The notes under the pieces are model-generated. The model was given only the letters and a program-made list of their open reading frames with translations. It did not search any database and was not told the origin of the DNA. Made by a program: the position numbers and the translations under genes. A DNA stretch of 17,624 bases from Ectocarpus siliculosus (lineage: Eukaryota > Sar > Phaeophyceae > Ectocarpales > Ectocarpaceae): assembly GCA_000310025.1 (NCBI GenBank), contig FN649758.1, forward strand, positions 3,157,702 through 3,175,325, read 5' to 3'. This document shows positions 1-10,064 of this stretch, piece by piece (position 1 is the first letter of the stretch; each line of letters starts with the position of its first letter).

Positions 1-343
1 GGGGGGGGGGGGGGTTCCTCCCCACCCCTGTGGTTTTTAAATTTTTTGGGGGGGAAAAAAAAAAAGGGGGGGGGGTTGCCCCCCGGGGGAAACCGGGGGC
101 ATGGGTTAATTTTTTTTTTGAGGATTTTTGGTTTTTTTTTTTTAAAAAAGGGGGGGGGCCCCCCCCTTTTTTTTTTTGGTCCCCCCCCGTGGGGGCCCCC
201 CGGGTTTTTTTTTTTGGGGTTGAAATTTTTTTGGGGGGGGGGTTTTAATGTAAACTTGGGGTTTTTTTTCCCCCCCGCCCCGGGGGGGTTCCTTTTTTTT
301 TTCAAGGTTTTTCCCTTCCGGGTCCCCCCCCCCCCCCCCCCCG
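1..343. other. Low-quality contig end
   Basis: This stretch is almost entirely stacked homopolymer runs of G, T, A and C, ending in a C run at about 324-342. Such alternating blocks are typical of base-calling past the usable end of a read and are unlike anything else in the window except the far right end. Open frames here give only Gly, Phe, Lys and Pro strings and should not be annotated as genes. Base identity and coordinates here are unreliable. Confidence 0.8.
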
Positions 344-356
344 CATGTTTCTTCAG

Positions 357-463
357 GGACGACGACGCCTTCGAAGGCAAACGGCGCCGGAAACGGTTCG
401 GGGAGCGATTCCGGGGTGCGAAGACGGCAGAAGAAGGCGCCCGTGTCTGGTCATGAAGATTGA
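357..463 (+). CDS. Possible 3'-terminal exon of a truncated upstream gene
   Basis: A pyrimidine-rich stretch ending in CAG at 354-356 could be a splice acceptor. After it, one frame reads T-T-T-P-S-K-A-N-G-A-G-N-G-S-G-S-D-S-G, then a basic R-R-R-Q-K-K block, ending P-V-S-G-H-E-D and TGA at 461-463. Gly/Ser/Asn followed by a basic cluster is common at disordered C-termini, and the DNA after the stop becomes GT-rich like the 3' flank of the plus-strand epimerase. No family is recognisable. The start is lost in unreliable sequence. A second frame is also open, so the reading frame is a judgement. Confidence 0.25.
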
Positions 464-1529
464 GTCTTGTTGATACTACGTACGGTAGCGGTTGTGTGTG
501 GGAGCTAATGGTTAGTCAAGTTGGTGGTGGCGATGCGGGGGTCTGGCGTTTGAGCTAATCCTGGATGTGAGTTGGAGTTTCAGTGGACATCGTTAGAGTA
601 TGTTGATTTTCTTCTGCTGTGACGGGTGTATGTGTAGCTTTTTCTGTTGAGAGGTTCGGCAGGGCAGACCGTTTTTTGTACGGAAGAACCCACCAGGCAG
701 TTTGACGAAAAAATAAAATAAGGGAAAATGTCGTAAAGATGCATCATCGGCATTTGTATATGCAAGTTTAACAAACATTCGGTTGTGAACTTGTTGAGAC
801 TGGTTGTCTGTGTTTGCTTTGTTGGGATGCCGACGGTCTTGTCTCGATCTAGTTTCGTTTAGGCGGAATTATAATCGACAACGACGTTGACCTTAGTAGC
901 ACCACCTGCAAGCAAAGGACGACAAGGCTTGATTGATCTCAAGACGGCTGTTTTTTTCTGCTTTTTTGACGGGGACAGCAGTCGTCACTTCTTTTTTTCC
1001 GTCATCATAACCGGAGTTTATTATTCATGATCATCACCGGTGTGTCACTTGTATTGTCTGGTCACGGGCCGCTCTGGCTGTACTTACTGATGGGGAGATG
1101 AGATGGAAGTCTTTGTTTGCTACGTAGTTCATTCGTAGTATTTCCTTTTTTCTTTTTGGTTGACGTTCCCTTCCCTACACCCAGCCAGATGGAATACATC
1201 CAGACGTTGCTGCACGCGGACATTGCATGTGAAAAATGATGACACATTTATTTTCAATTTTTGTTCATCGCTCTGAATCATCCATCAGCTCACACACACA
1301 CACAGGGCATTTCTGCCGGTCAGGAGGTAGTAGGTCCAATCCGTGGTCCGTCACACAGAAGGGTTAGGGCTCCTCTCCCTGAGGCGTCCTACCCACCCCA
1401 CCCCTCCTGCGCTGATTGCCTTCCATTTTGACGCGAGAAGAGTTCCACCCCGTAGGGTATATGCACATCATCAATAATAGCGCTTTCCACTACCATGAAC
1501 GGAAGCGAGAGAAAAACTTCACTTTGCAA
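464..1529. other. Gene-free stretch, GT-rich on plus strand
   Basis: No convincing coding exon is seen on either strand; open frames are short and of random composition. The plus strand is rich in T and G up to about 1250, which resembles the flank downstream of the plus-strand epimerase and could be a 3' UTR of the truncated upstream gene. A short (CA)7 run lies at 1291-1304. Confidence 0.4.
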
Positions 1530-1627
1530 GAAAAAAAAAGAAGCGTTCCCACGGATTCGAACTAATGACTCTGGGTGCCAGAAGGTTGCGAGGATAAGAC
1601 CAACCAGACTACCCCACCGGGGCATGC
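1530..1627 (-). repeat. tRNA-derived element (SINE head or tRNA relic)
   Basis: The minus strand holds a good RNA polymerase III box A at 1616-1600 (TGGGGTAGTCTGGTTGG) and, about 37 bases further, a near-perfect box B at 1563-1553 (AGTTCGAATCC). Just past the tRNA-like 3' end there is a run of nine T at 1539-1531, as expected for a Pol III terminator. It does not fold as a functional tRNA: the T-stem pairs only at its inner base pair, the acceptor halves do not pair, and the anticodon loop lacks the usual U33. A tRNA-derived SINE head or a decayed tRNA gene fits best. No tail repeat or target-site duplication was identified. Confidence 0.45.
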
Positions 1628-1631
1628 CCTA

Positions 1632-2220
1632 ATTAGTCTATAGCCAGAGTCAGTCGTGTTGAGGCCCGACCTGCTCCTTCTTGTTGGATGTATGTGATCG
1701 GAGCCGAGCATATTATTTTTAGAGCTGAACTACCTCCTCGGAGAAGGTGTTTCGCGGGTGGGTGCGCAATCGCGAGTGTATGTGTGCGTGGGCGAGTGAG
1801 TGCGCACTCATCATGAGAGAACGGAGCACACAACAACACCAGCCGACTGAGCAGCAGGGTGGGGTCGGTCGGTTGCCATAGCCAACGCGCCCGCCCGTCC
1901 GTGTCGACGCGGCAGTTTCCCTTTTTTTTTTCGCCTTCACGTTGGCAGCAGTGTGAAGAAAAAGCATGTCCGTCCAAGGAAACTACCAATAATCAATAAT
2001 TAATTTTGTACGAAGAGCAATTCTTCCCGCTCGTGTCGCTCGCTCCCTGCTGATGAGCAAAATCAAGCCGATTACCTACTACTTTGATCCATCTGGCAAG
2101 CACAGCGCTGATCACAGCGAGCGACGACAACTGGGGGGACGTACGTGTTCGTTCGTGGCTTGAAAGAAAGCTTGACGGACTCGGGCATAAACTTTTTTTG
2201 TTGAGAAGCACGATGCCCAC
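1632..2220. other. Gene-free stretch
   Basis: Several minus-strand frames of 60-120 codons stay open here, but they overlap one another in different frames, lack recognisable motifs and have no convincing splice context. I see no RNA gene. It is treated as intergenic. Confidence 0.4.
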
Positions 2221-2258
2221 TAGATAGATAGATAGATAGATAGTAGATAATAGATAGA
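2221..2258. repeat. (TAGA)n microsatellite
   Basis: Nearly six uninterrupted TAGA units occupy 2221-2243, followed by interrupted units to 2258. It lies next to a trinucleotide repeat and a palindrome cluster. Confidence 0.9.
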
Positions 2259-2262
2259 CCAC

Positions 2263-2283
2263 TATTATTATTATTATTATTAA
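2263..2283. repeat. (TAT)n microsatellite
   Basis: About seven TAT/TTA units run without interruption, immediately before the palindrome cluster. Confidence 0.9.
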
Positions 2284-2313
2284 TAGTCAGCGCTGACTAC
2301 TATATATAGTAGT
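2284..2313. repeat. Two overlapping perfect palindromes
   Basis: TAGTCAGCGCTGACTA at 2284-2299 is a perfect 16-base palindrome. It overlaps by four bases a second perfect 18-base palindrome, ACTACTATATATAGTAGT, at 2296-2313. Both can extrude as cruciforms or form hairpins if transcribed. Confidence 0.85.
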
Positions 2314-2330
2314 AGTCTACAACAGTAGTC

Positions 2331-4211
2331 ATATCGTGGTCATCGTGTTTCCCAGCACAAAGAAAGGTAAGCCACCCAATTAAACTACCCTTTTTTTCTT
2401 TTATCCCACGGGAATGGGAAGTTGACACTTTTTTTACAGAAGGAAGCCAGAGCACTCACCACTCGCTGTTCTTTTTCCCATTGGGGAAGGAAGTCTATTC
2501 AAGGCGCGTTTTACATTATTATTATTTGAACTTGGGACGAACGAACCCGACAAACTCTCCCCCACAACAAAATACGCACACACACACTTACTTCTTTCTG
2601 ACTTTCTCGCCCCCGTCCGCAACCGGTACGACTCATTTCCCCTCGTTCCAAACCCATGCCGCATGCCAGGGCCCGACCACCGCAACAAACAACAAACAGA
2701 CACACATACATATGCGTACTAATCGCGCAACGTATAAACTTTTCACCCTCAACCTACTTTTTTAATGAAGATATACCAACTCGTGACGTACCCACAACCA
2801 AATGATACTCCCTTGAATGTTGTCGCCTTCACATTATAATACCTAAACAAAATAATACCGCACGCTTGTCCATAAATAAATAAGAAGTACGTACGTACTA
2901 CGTGTTCTCCGTTAAAACTTAATGATCATAATAATAATCGTGGCCAACCAAACAAACTTGTTACATGTGTGACGTATAGTATGTAGTACATATTCACTCA
3001 TGGACGCGTGTGATGCATACCATCATAGATAACGAGTTCCTGATGCTACTTAACTCTAGGCGGTAAGGACGACGACACCAGGCCATCTGTCTAACGACTA
3101 CATGTTCTGGAGCAACCGCGGCTAATATTATGATCAACTCATGATGGGATAGTACTGCTGCTATCCATAAGGCACCACGCAAGCAACCACGAAAGAAACC
3201 AATTCTTCGGGATGGAAATAACCACCACGAAAGAAGCCAATTTCCAACTACATACTGGACGTTCCTACCTACATGGATGGATGGGCGGAAAGCAATCAAC
3301 CATCATCACCGCACACTCGCAACTCCTTAAATCCAGTTATTATCAACGTTCGTTCTTATTGGAGGTAATAGACTACACTTACACTTACACAAAGGGCGGG
3401 TCGATGTAAGGTCTAGGTCGACGTATGTATGTAAAAACGGAATAATACAGGGGAGAACCACCACACAACACACCATGAACGGCCCCCTCTCTCCCCCCCC
3501 CCCACCGTACCCGTTCACGAAATCTGCAAAACTGTCGTGCCTGAGGCATATCCACATTGTTCTTTCCCAAGGGAAGAAATAACCCTCCTCCCCCGCTCAT
3601 CCCGGGCGTTATCGATCCAGACCCAGACAGACGCGGCTGCTGGTCTTCTGGTGTGTGTACGAAAAGGCGTGCGTGCAGTCGGATGGTACGAGTGCAAAAC
3701 AACGCGCACGGGGACCCCGCCAACAAACCAAAACCAACTTTCATCGAGCTCTGCCTGCCGCGCCCCCCCTGTCTGGGCCGGCCACCCACAGAGACAGGCA
3801 CCAGCAGAAACACCAGGAGGAAGCAGGAAGAATGAACAATAAGCAAGATGTCATTCTCTCTCCTCTACTGCTGTCGATGTAGATGTATGTATGTAAGCGG
3901 TCTAAACAAGTCGGATACAACCCCACCGGCCAAACCACAAACATTCATCGGCCGAATCACACGTCTAAAGCAGAAGAAGAGCCCTTCCTTCCCTTTCCTC
4001 CCCTCACGGACAGGGGATGGAGCTGCTACGATCTGGTTTTCTTCGAAACGGCTTCTTTCCGTGAAGAGGCGTTTTCCCATCAAACTTCGATCGAGCGGGA
4101 GCGCTTGTTTCCTGCACTAAAAAAATGTGCAAGGAAAACTTACTGCCCACCGGTATACAGGATAACCACTGCCCCCCCGTCCCCGTCCCCAAAAAGGGTG
4201 CAGCAGGATAA
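2331..4211 (-). other. Downstream flank of the minus-strand epimerase, probable 3' UTR
   Basis: No coding exon is recognised. The plus strand is markedly A/C-rich with many AACAAAC-type stretches, so the minus strand is T/G-rich, matching the downstream flank of the plus-strand epimerase gene. Brown algal 3' UTRs are known to be long, so part of this may be the 3' UTR of the gene ending at 4212. The transcript end cannot be placed: no strong AATAAA-type signal is decisive. An imperfect 19-base repeat (18 of 19 identical) lies at 3186-3204 and 3224-3242. Confidence 0.4.
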
Positions 4212-7200
4212 CTAGACGCCGCAGAAGAAACCCTCCTCGTACTCGTAGCCGAAGTCGTAAGAGTACGACAGCGTCGACGACCAAGACCCGTCCCCGTCTC
4301 CCCCTCCCGCCTCGCCGGCCACGTAGTCCATATCGCTTTCCGGGTCGAAGCACGAGCCGTCCTCCAGCTTGAACTCGTGCACGTCGGGGACGCTGTTGCC
4401 GTACCACAGCGTGTTGAAGGAGTCCACGAACCGGGACTCTCTGCCGAAGATGGTGTTCCCCTGCGGCCAGGCGGTTTTGGTGGAAGGGAGGTGGACGAGA
4501 CGGGGTTGTGGGGAGGGATGGCTAGATGGTAGTTACTCGGAAGGTGCGCAGGTTGGCCATTAGAGGTGCTACGCGATATACGGAAAACTGAAATGAACTC
4601 GTCCCCAAGACCCAAGCGTCAACGCAAAAGAATAATCTCACCACTCCCACCAAACATGAGTATCTACCGCAGGTATAGTCTGTCGATCACCGCGATGATG
4701 TTGTACAACGATGTAGCACGAAAACAATGGTAGCTAATGAACATACATGTAGCACGAAAAGATCTGCAGCAGTAGCTAGCAGCGGCAATCAAGCAATCAC
4801 CTCGATGATGTTGTCGTCGGCGTTCCGGGCCATGACGACGGCGTTGTCGCTCATGAGGCTGTTGTCGAAGACGCGGTTGTTCCTCGGCCTGCCGTCGGAC
4901 CCTTCCACGGCTGGCGTGTCGTTACCCCGGTAGAGGTAGATGGCGTACCTCTCGTCCTCGCCGTTGATGACGATGTGGTTCTCGAAGGCCAGGTTGTTGG
5001 CGGAGCCCATGGACATGCGGATTCCGTCTTTGTGCGGTTGCAAGCAGAAAAAGACGGAGGAGCCAAAAAGGCGGCAAGCAAGGGGAAGGAGAAGGAGGGA
5101 AGGGAGAGAAACGTGAGATTCAAGTAGTAAGCGGATCGGACCTCAAAATCATACAAACACACACGATGGTAAATCCAACATTATTTCCCAGTTATTCTAA
5201 GAACAGAAAGTTGTGTACGTACGTACGACCACCGCAGGAAACTTCGTTTCTAAATGTTCGAAGCACAAGCCATGTGCAAGCCATCCCCCCCCCGCCCACA
5301 AACCACTACCACGACTCCCTCCCGTACATACCAAAAACCCAACCACATAATAACCCGAATCTCACTCTTGTTCCTGGAGAGGTTGTTCTGGGAGATCTCG
5401 CAGTTGGAGCTCTCGTACACGGCCACGCCCGAGTCCATGTTGTTCTCCACCACGTTGCCCCTGACGGTGGCGTAGTCGCAGCTGCGGTGGAGCATGATGC
5501 CGTTTCCGGTAATCTTCCCGGCGTCGGTGACGTGGCCGTTGTCGTAGACGTGGTTGTTCTCGATGGTGACGTGGTCGCACCTCTTCGAGGCGACTGGAAG
5601 AAACGTGCGAGAATCACACGAGAAAGGAGAATTGGGGTGGGGAAGGAAGGCAGGCAGGCAGGCAGGCAGGCAGGCGGAAGGGATAAATATATGTGTTAGA
5701 GCGGAACGGTTACATGCGTCATAGTTAGAACAGGGGTCTTCAAAAACATATATGTGTGTGTTAGAGCGGAAAGGTCACGTCATAATATAGAACAGGCGTC
5801 TTCAAACGCAGCAGAATCGTGATAATCGCGAGAACTTTCTTTGGTGGTACATGCTACATCCGAGAGAGAGGTTTGGGGTGGGTGGGGAATGAATGTAGCA
5901 AGGCGTAAGGGATATCATATTGAACGTGCGAGGATAGACTATATTGCAGAGCAGGGATCTTCAGGTGCCGAACAATCGTGGTGGAAATTGTTTCTTGGTC
6001 GAATCGTGAGGATTTTTTTTCGTCATCAACATCAAAACATGCGGGGCGGTGCTCCGGTGCTCCCTCCGTCAAGCACTTGGAAGTCAAACAACGTTGTTGC
6101 GAACTCACTGATTCCGTGCCAGCCGTTGTTGTAGACTTCGTTGTTGCTGATGGTGACGTAGTCAGAGTCGTCGTGAGGGTCAAATCCGTAGCCGACGTTG
6201 TCGTGCACCTAACGAAAAAGTGACGAAAAAAAACGGAGTAAAGAAAGCGTTACGGTACGGTTCTGGGAGAAAACAAGATATATAGTAACACGGGTACACA
6301 ACTGCGATGATACCTGCCGAAGACACATGACTTGTTGGATGGCTACGTGTGTAAATCCTGGCCCGTCCATGGAAAACGCTACTTTTGTGGCCATTTCTAC
6401 CAGTGAAGTGAGACGTCGTCCTAAACACACGATAAAACTACATCGTGAGAAAATATATTCACGAAAGGAAACCACCCACCGTGTTGTAGCTCCAGTTGCC
6501 CCCCTGGTGCCCGTAGGAGTAGTGGCCGAAGTAGAGGTGGTGTATGTGCGAGCCGAGGATGTCTCCCGTCACGCCGACCGTTTCGAACAGCTCCGGGTTG
6601 GAGAGGTCATTGCAAAAACCGCGGACCTTGTAGGCGATGCCGTAGCTCTCCGATTCGTAGTGTCCGAGGTCTATAATAGCAGATTCGTTTTGATGGAGAG
6701 GAAGCGCGTTGGGGGTGGGTGGGGGACACAGGAGAGGGCGAATTGAACAGAACAACTATCAGCCGATGACGACGAGGCTTCCAAAGAATCATATTCACTG
6801 GACTGGAGATAGATGGTGAATTGGGCAGAACAAACAGACGATGACCACAAAGGTCTGCAGAATCGAATCAAGCGCGAGGATAATATGCTCGTGGCATGTA
6901 CGTAGCTCACGTAGCTCCAGTGGAGTGCCCGGAACAAAGAAGACAAGGGCGACAAGGTCTGCTGCAATGCCAGCACTATTATATTATTATTATTGTGTTC
7001 TGAGAACAAAACATACTACCACATACTACTCGTCGAGTACCCTCTGTGCAAACAATCAAGTAACGAGCGCTACCGACTGTATTTTTTTGCGTGGCCCACT
7101 CACGGTTGATCTCCGAGTCAATGATGTCCATCCTAGCCTCCCCCATGTCATTGGTCGCCATCCCCTCGCACTCCATCGCCGGATTGATGATGACCTCGCT

Positions 7201-9210
7201 GATCGCGCTAAGGTAGCTGTGTCGCCGTGCGGTGGTGGTGGTAACGCATTTTTTTTTTACATGGTGGGTGAAGGAAGAAAAGTAAAAAAATGGAACGCGG
7301 TTAGTCGCTGGAGGAGAGAGATACACTCCTTAAAATGGCGGCAGTCGGGACTATTTTTGAGATGATTCAGGCAGAGCTGGTGGATCAACGAGTCCATTGC
7401 CACTTTCTACGCTTGGCGGTGTGTTTTTTATTTTTCACGAAACAAATGTTTTTTTTTTTTCTTGGGCTTCTCGCTCTACGACGTAGCATCACTGGAGGAG
7501 AACAAGTCTGCTACAATGGTGGCGACATCCAGAAGTGAGACAAGACTGCACCCGCAGCACAACTAATTGAGGCAAAGAAAGATAGACAAGCGCAGAACGA
7601 AAGGCAAGAATGGAGATGTACGATACGGCTGTCAACGCACCTTCGGCCGTCGTCGTAGTTCTCGTCGACCGTCCCCTCGAGCAAGTCCCACGACTCCACG
7701 TGGGTGCCGTCGAGCATGATCTCGCCGCCGTACGCCCGGACGTTGATGAACTTCTCCGCGGACGAGGCCAGCAGGAGGTGGTCGCAGTCCCCGCCCTTGC
7801 TCAACCCTGGATTGATCGGACGGGGGAGGACAAGAGGCGCAAGACTACACAAAGTTGCACAGCTGCTTTCATCGCATGCATAGGGCTTTCTTTCATCGCA
7901 CGCATAGGATGTGGTATGGAAAACAAAGCTGAAGGTGGAGCTCACCCGTAAGAGAGCCACGACCGGGGGAATGGGAAAGAACGAGAAGAAAAGCGGATGA
8001 AGATTTGTAGCATTGGTTTCGGACGAGAGTATTCTTTTTGAGAGGGCGACGACGGGTAGACCTACATTAGCCACATACTTGCGGGTGGTTAGAAAGAATA
8101 GCAGTTTGGCTGCATTGTTTTAACTGTAAAAGGTGATGTAAAACTCGGCCTGCCTCACAACTTGTGAACGATACATTCAGCAGGAAACACCCCAACCATT
8201 GTTTACATGTCACAGCCGGCACAACGGATGAGAATATATATGAGAATGATATACTGTAGGCGTCGGCATACAGACCGGCAACACGTGGAAGACAGGTATA
8301 TTTTTAGTAATGTATCGTTTCCCTCTCCCTTGTCCAGCAGCACTGCTTGGCCAACGAATTAAAATTTCCCGTCTCTCTCCCGCAGCACTCGACTTGACTC
8401 ACCCTGCACCACGAGTCTCGCGCCCTCGGTGACGTAGAGGCTGGATCCGAGGTACCAGGACCCCGTGACGTTGTTCGTGATCCCCCCGGTGGTCTCGTCG
8501 AACGGATAGACGGGACCCTTGTTTTCGCCCGTGTACGTGTCGATGCGGGACTCGTAGATGTCGGTCATGGTTGCGCAGGCCCCGTTTTCCAAGTACCTGT
8601 TCAGGTAGACGACGGAGAGGTGGCGTAGCGTGAACGAGTCGTGCGTCGCAAAATCTTTTGGTGTAGTCCACGCAGCCAAGTAGGTCCAACCGTCACCCGT
8701 ATTTATGGACTTCGGAATTTGTAAGCGCCTGGGAGTGGGACTGCAAGTCGGTGTTGTTACTCCGGGGTATAGAAGTACTTGCTGCCTGCAGCAGTGCCCA
8801 TCCACCCACAACAACATCCATACACAACACCAATATTGTAGGTGGATGTGTAGACAACTCCCTGACTAACGGTGAACAGCAATCAACGTTGAGGAAGTTC
8901 GGACCTTGGAAGATAGAAACAACACCGAACGGCAGGTTCAGCAGCAGCAGCGGCAACAGCAGTGCAGCATCCTCATGTTTTGCATCCATACGAAGTCTCT
9001 CCGCGGTGTCCACACTCACAATCTGTCGGACATTGTGCTCCATCGGATGTAGTCCGTGATGTTGTGGTTCACCAGGTCCATTGGGGGGCAGTTTGTTGCA
9101 ACCGTCGTCGCAGCCGCGGATCGCGTGTTGCCCAAAGCCGCTGCCACAAGCACTGCCACGATCTTTTTTGCGGCCGCGCCGTTTGGTCTTCCCCCTTCTA
9201 CTCGCACCAT
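4212..9210 (-). CDS. manC5-E: Mannuronan C-5-epimerase, copy A (nine exons, 552 aa)
   Basis: Predicted secreted enzyme that epimerises beta-D-mannuronate to alpha-L-guluronate in alginate. Exons in transcription order: 9210-9020, 8596-8403, 7806-7641, 7216-7104, 6670-6480, 6208-6109, 5593-5366, 5027-4801, 4460-4212; stop TAG. The phases join without a stop. The ATG has A at -3 and G at +4. Residues 15-16 (K-K) plus a hydrophobic stretch to about 26 form a signal peptide. The rest is a parallel beta-helix with N-N/D-N turns. Y-G-F-D-P-H-D-D-S places Y292, D295 and H297 as the presumed catalytic residues by analogy with bacterial AlgG/AlgE. Tail: Gly/Asp-rich, then Y-S-Y-D-F and G-F-F-C-G-V. 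There are ten cysteines. Intron 7 and 8 splice sites are weak: donors GTGAGA and GTGATT, and intron 7 acceptor AAAG. It is divergent to a paralogue. Identity is firm; expression and activity are not shown. Confidence 0.9.
4686..4814 (-). repeat. Duplicated exon 8 donor region inside intron 8
   Basis: Bases 4796-4814 span the end of exon 8 and its GT donor. Bases 4686-4704, inside intron 8, match them at 18 of 19 positions and so carry a second GT donor copy. A further repeat, ATGTAGCACGAAAA, sits between them at 4711-4724 and 4747-4760. The intronic copy cannot simply extend exon 8, because an in-frame stop follows three codons after the normal donor. Confidence 0.7.
5648..5675. repeat. (AGGC)7 microsatellite in intron 6 of copy A
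   Basis: Seven perfect AGGC units lie within intron 6 of the minus-strand epimerase. Confidence 0.9.
5687..5808. repeat. Two-copy ~61 bp imperfect tandem repeat in intron 6 of copy A
   Basis: Units at about 5687-5747 and 5748-5808 share a TATGTGTTAGAGCGGAA-like start and a GAACAGG-GTCTTCAAA end. A weaker third partial match follows near 5940-5970 (GCAGAGCAGGGATCTTCA). Confidence 0.7.
6738..6849. repeat. Diverged repeat pair in intron 4 of copy A
   Basis: Segments beginning at 6738 and 6816 share the pattern G-(C/T)-GAATTG-AACAGAACAA...GATGAC, offset about 78 bases, with small indels. They lie wholly within intron 4 of the minus-strand epimerase. Confidence 0.5.
7867..7908. repeat. 18-base direct repeat in intron 2 of copy A
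   Basis: TTTCATCGCATGCATAGG at 7867-7884 recurs with one mismatch at 7891-7908, a period of 24 bases. Confidence 0.75.
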
Positions 9211-10064
9211 CTTTGAGAATATCTGCTGCTGCGGTAGTGTGTGTTGCGTTCCAACTGCACCGTGTGCTCAGCAGCGGCTGTGTGTGGAGGAGCGAGCGTG
9301 GTTGCGGCAGAAGGCTGGGAGGAGAGGAGAATTTGTGGGCGGAGATGGGGTTGTGAGGGAAAACGAACCGAGGAGTTGAGACCCGCGCAAACCGTTCGTA
9401 GCGCGGACCGTCGAAAAAAATAACTCGAACTTCCTCTCATCAACAACACGAAAAAACAAATCAAAGGAGACCACCATATCCACGTTCGGCACGGGCCGGT
9501 TTGCCCCCGCATCAGGGAGAGGAGCGATCTAAACTCCGTGCGTTCTGGAGAGAACCAGTAGCATCCCTCACAGAGGAGAGTGCGTCGTTGTACCTTCGGG
9601 CCTGTTGCGAACGGTATGTAACTGCAGCAGCGGCGACTAAGAATTACTTGTTCCGGCGGAGGAAAAAAAATGGTAGAAAATTCTCCGCAAAAAAAAAAAA
9701 AGAGCAAGCTGCGGCGAAAGAAAATGCGGCGTGACCCTGAGTTTCAAATCTGGATCGACAACCCTGAAAAAATGTTTTTCGAAAAGGTTCAATCGTCTTT
9801 TGCCCTCTCCCGATACAAGCGGACGCGCGGCCCTCTCCTCCTCACTACCATCTCCTCCTCTCCTCTACACTTCAAGAGCATCTTGCCTAGCATCGTTGGT
9901 TGGCTGATCATCTGATTGCAGCATACATCGGTCCCAAGCACATCAAAACAACTCATCGACTGCTAGACTACATACAGTGTTATCTGGGTCGACAGCAAGG
10001 CAGCTCCATCCAACAACAGCAAGGGGACTACAGCAGGACAGCAAGCAGTACTTCCGCAAGAGCG
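9211..10064. promoter_or_regulatory. Shared intergenic region between divergent epimerase genes
   Basis: The 854 bases separate the two start codons, so both promoters and 5' UTRs should lie here. No clear TATA box is seen. Each gene has a CT-rich stretch on its own sense strand upstream of its ATG: minus-strand sense at about 9380-9281, with the core TCTCCTCTCCTCCC at 9330-9317, and plus-strand sense at 9829-9873. These suggest leaders and a shared promoter core of roughly 9.4-9.8 kb. Start sites are not determinable from sequence alone. A Lys-rich open frame in the middle (9670-9915) is not considered a gene. Confidence 0.6.

Noticed and set aside
30-456. Open frames through the left contig end
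   Set aside because: They are translations of homopolymer artefacts. Only the last ~107 bases look like possible coding sequence.
3385-3846. 153-codon minus-strand frame
   Set aside because: No motif, random composition and overlap with several plus-strand frames. It lies in the probable 3' flank of copy A.
4004-4615. 203-codon minus-strand frame at the end of copy A
   Set aside because: It overlaps exon 9 in a different frame, with Ser/Thr/Arg-rich shadow composition. The correct frame is fixed by homology to the copy B tail.
5166-5699. 177-codon plus-strand frame over exon 7 of copy A
   Set aside because: Its Val-rich, low-complexity translation is the antisense shadow of GC-rich epimerase coding sequence, and the same kind of shadow appears antisense to copy B.
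9670-9915. Lys/Arg-rich open frame between the two epimerase genes (81 codons)
   Set aside because: It is built on two A-runs in the shared promoter region, has no recognisable domain and overlaps other random frames. It more likely reflects A-rich promoter sequence.
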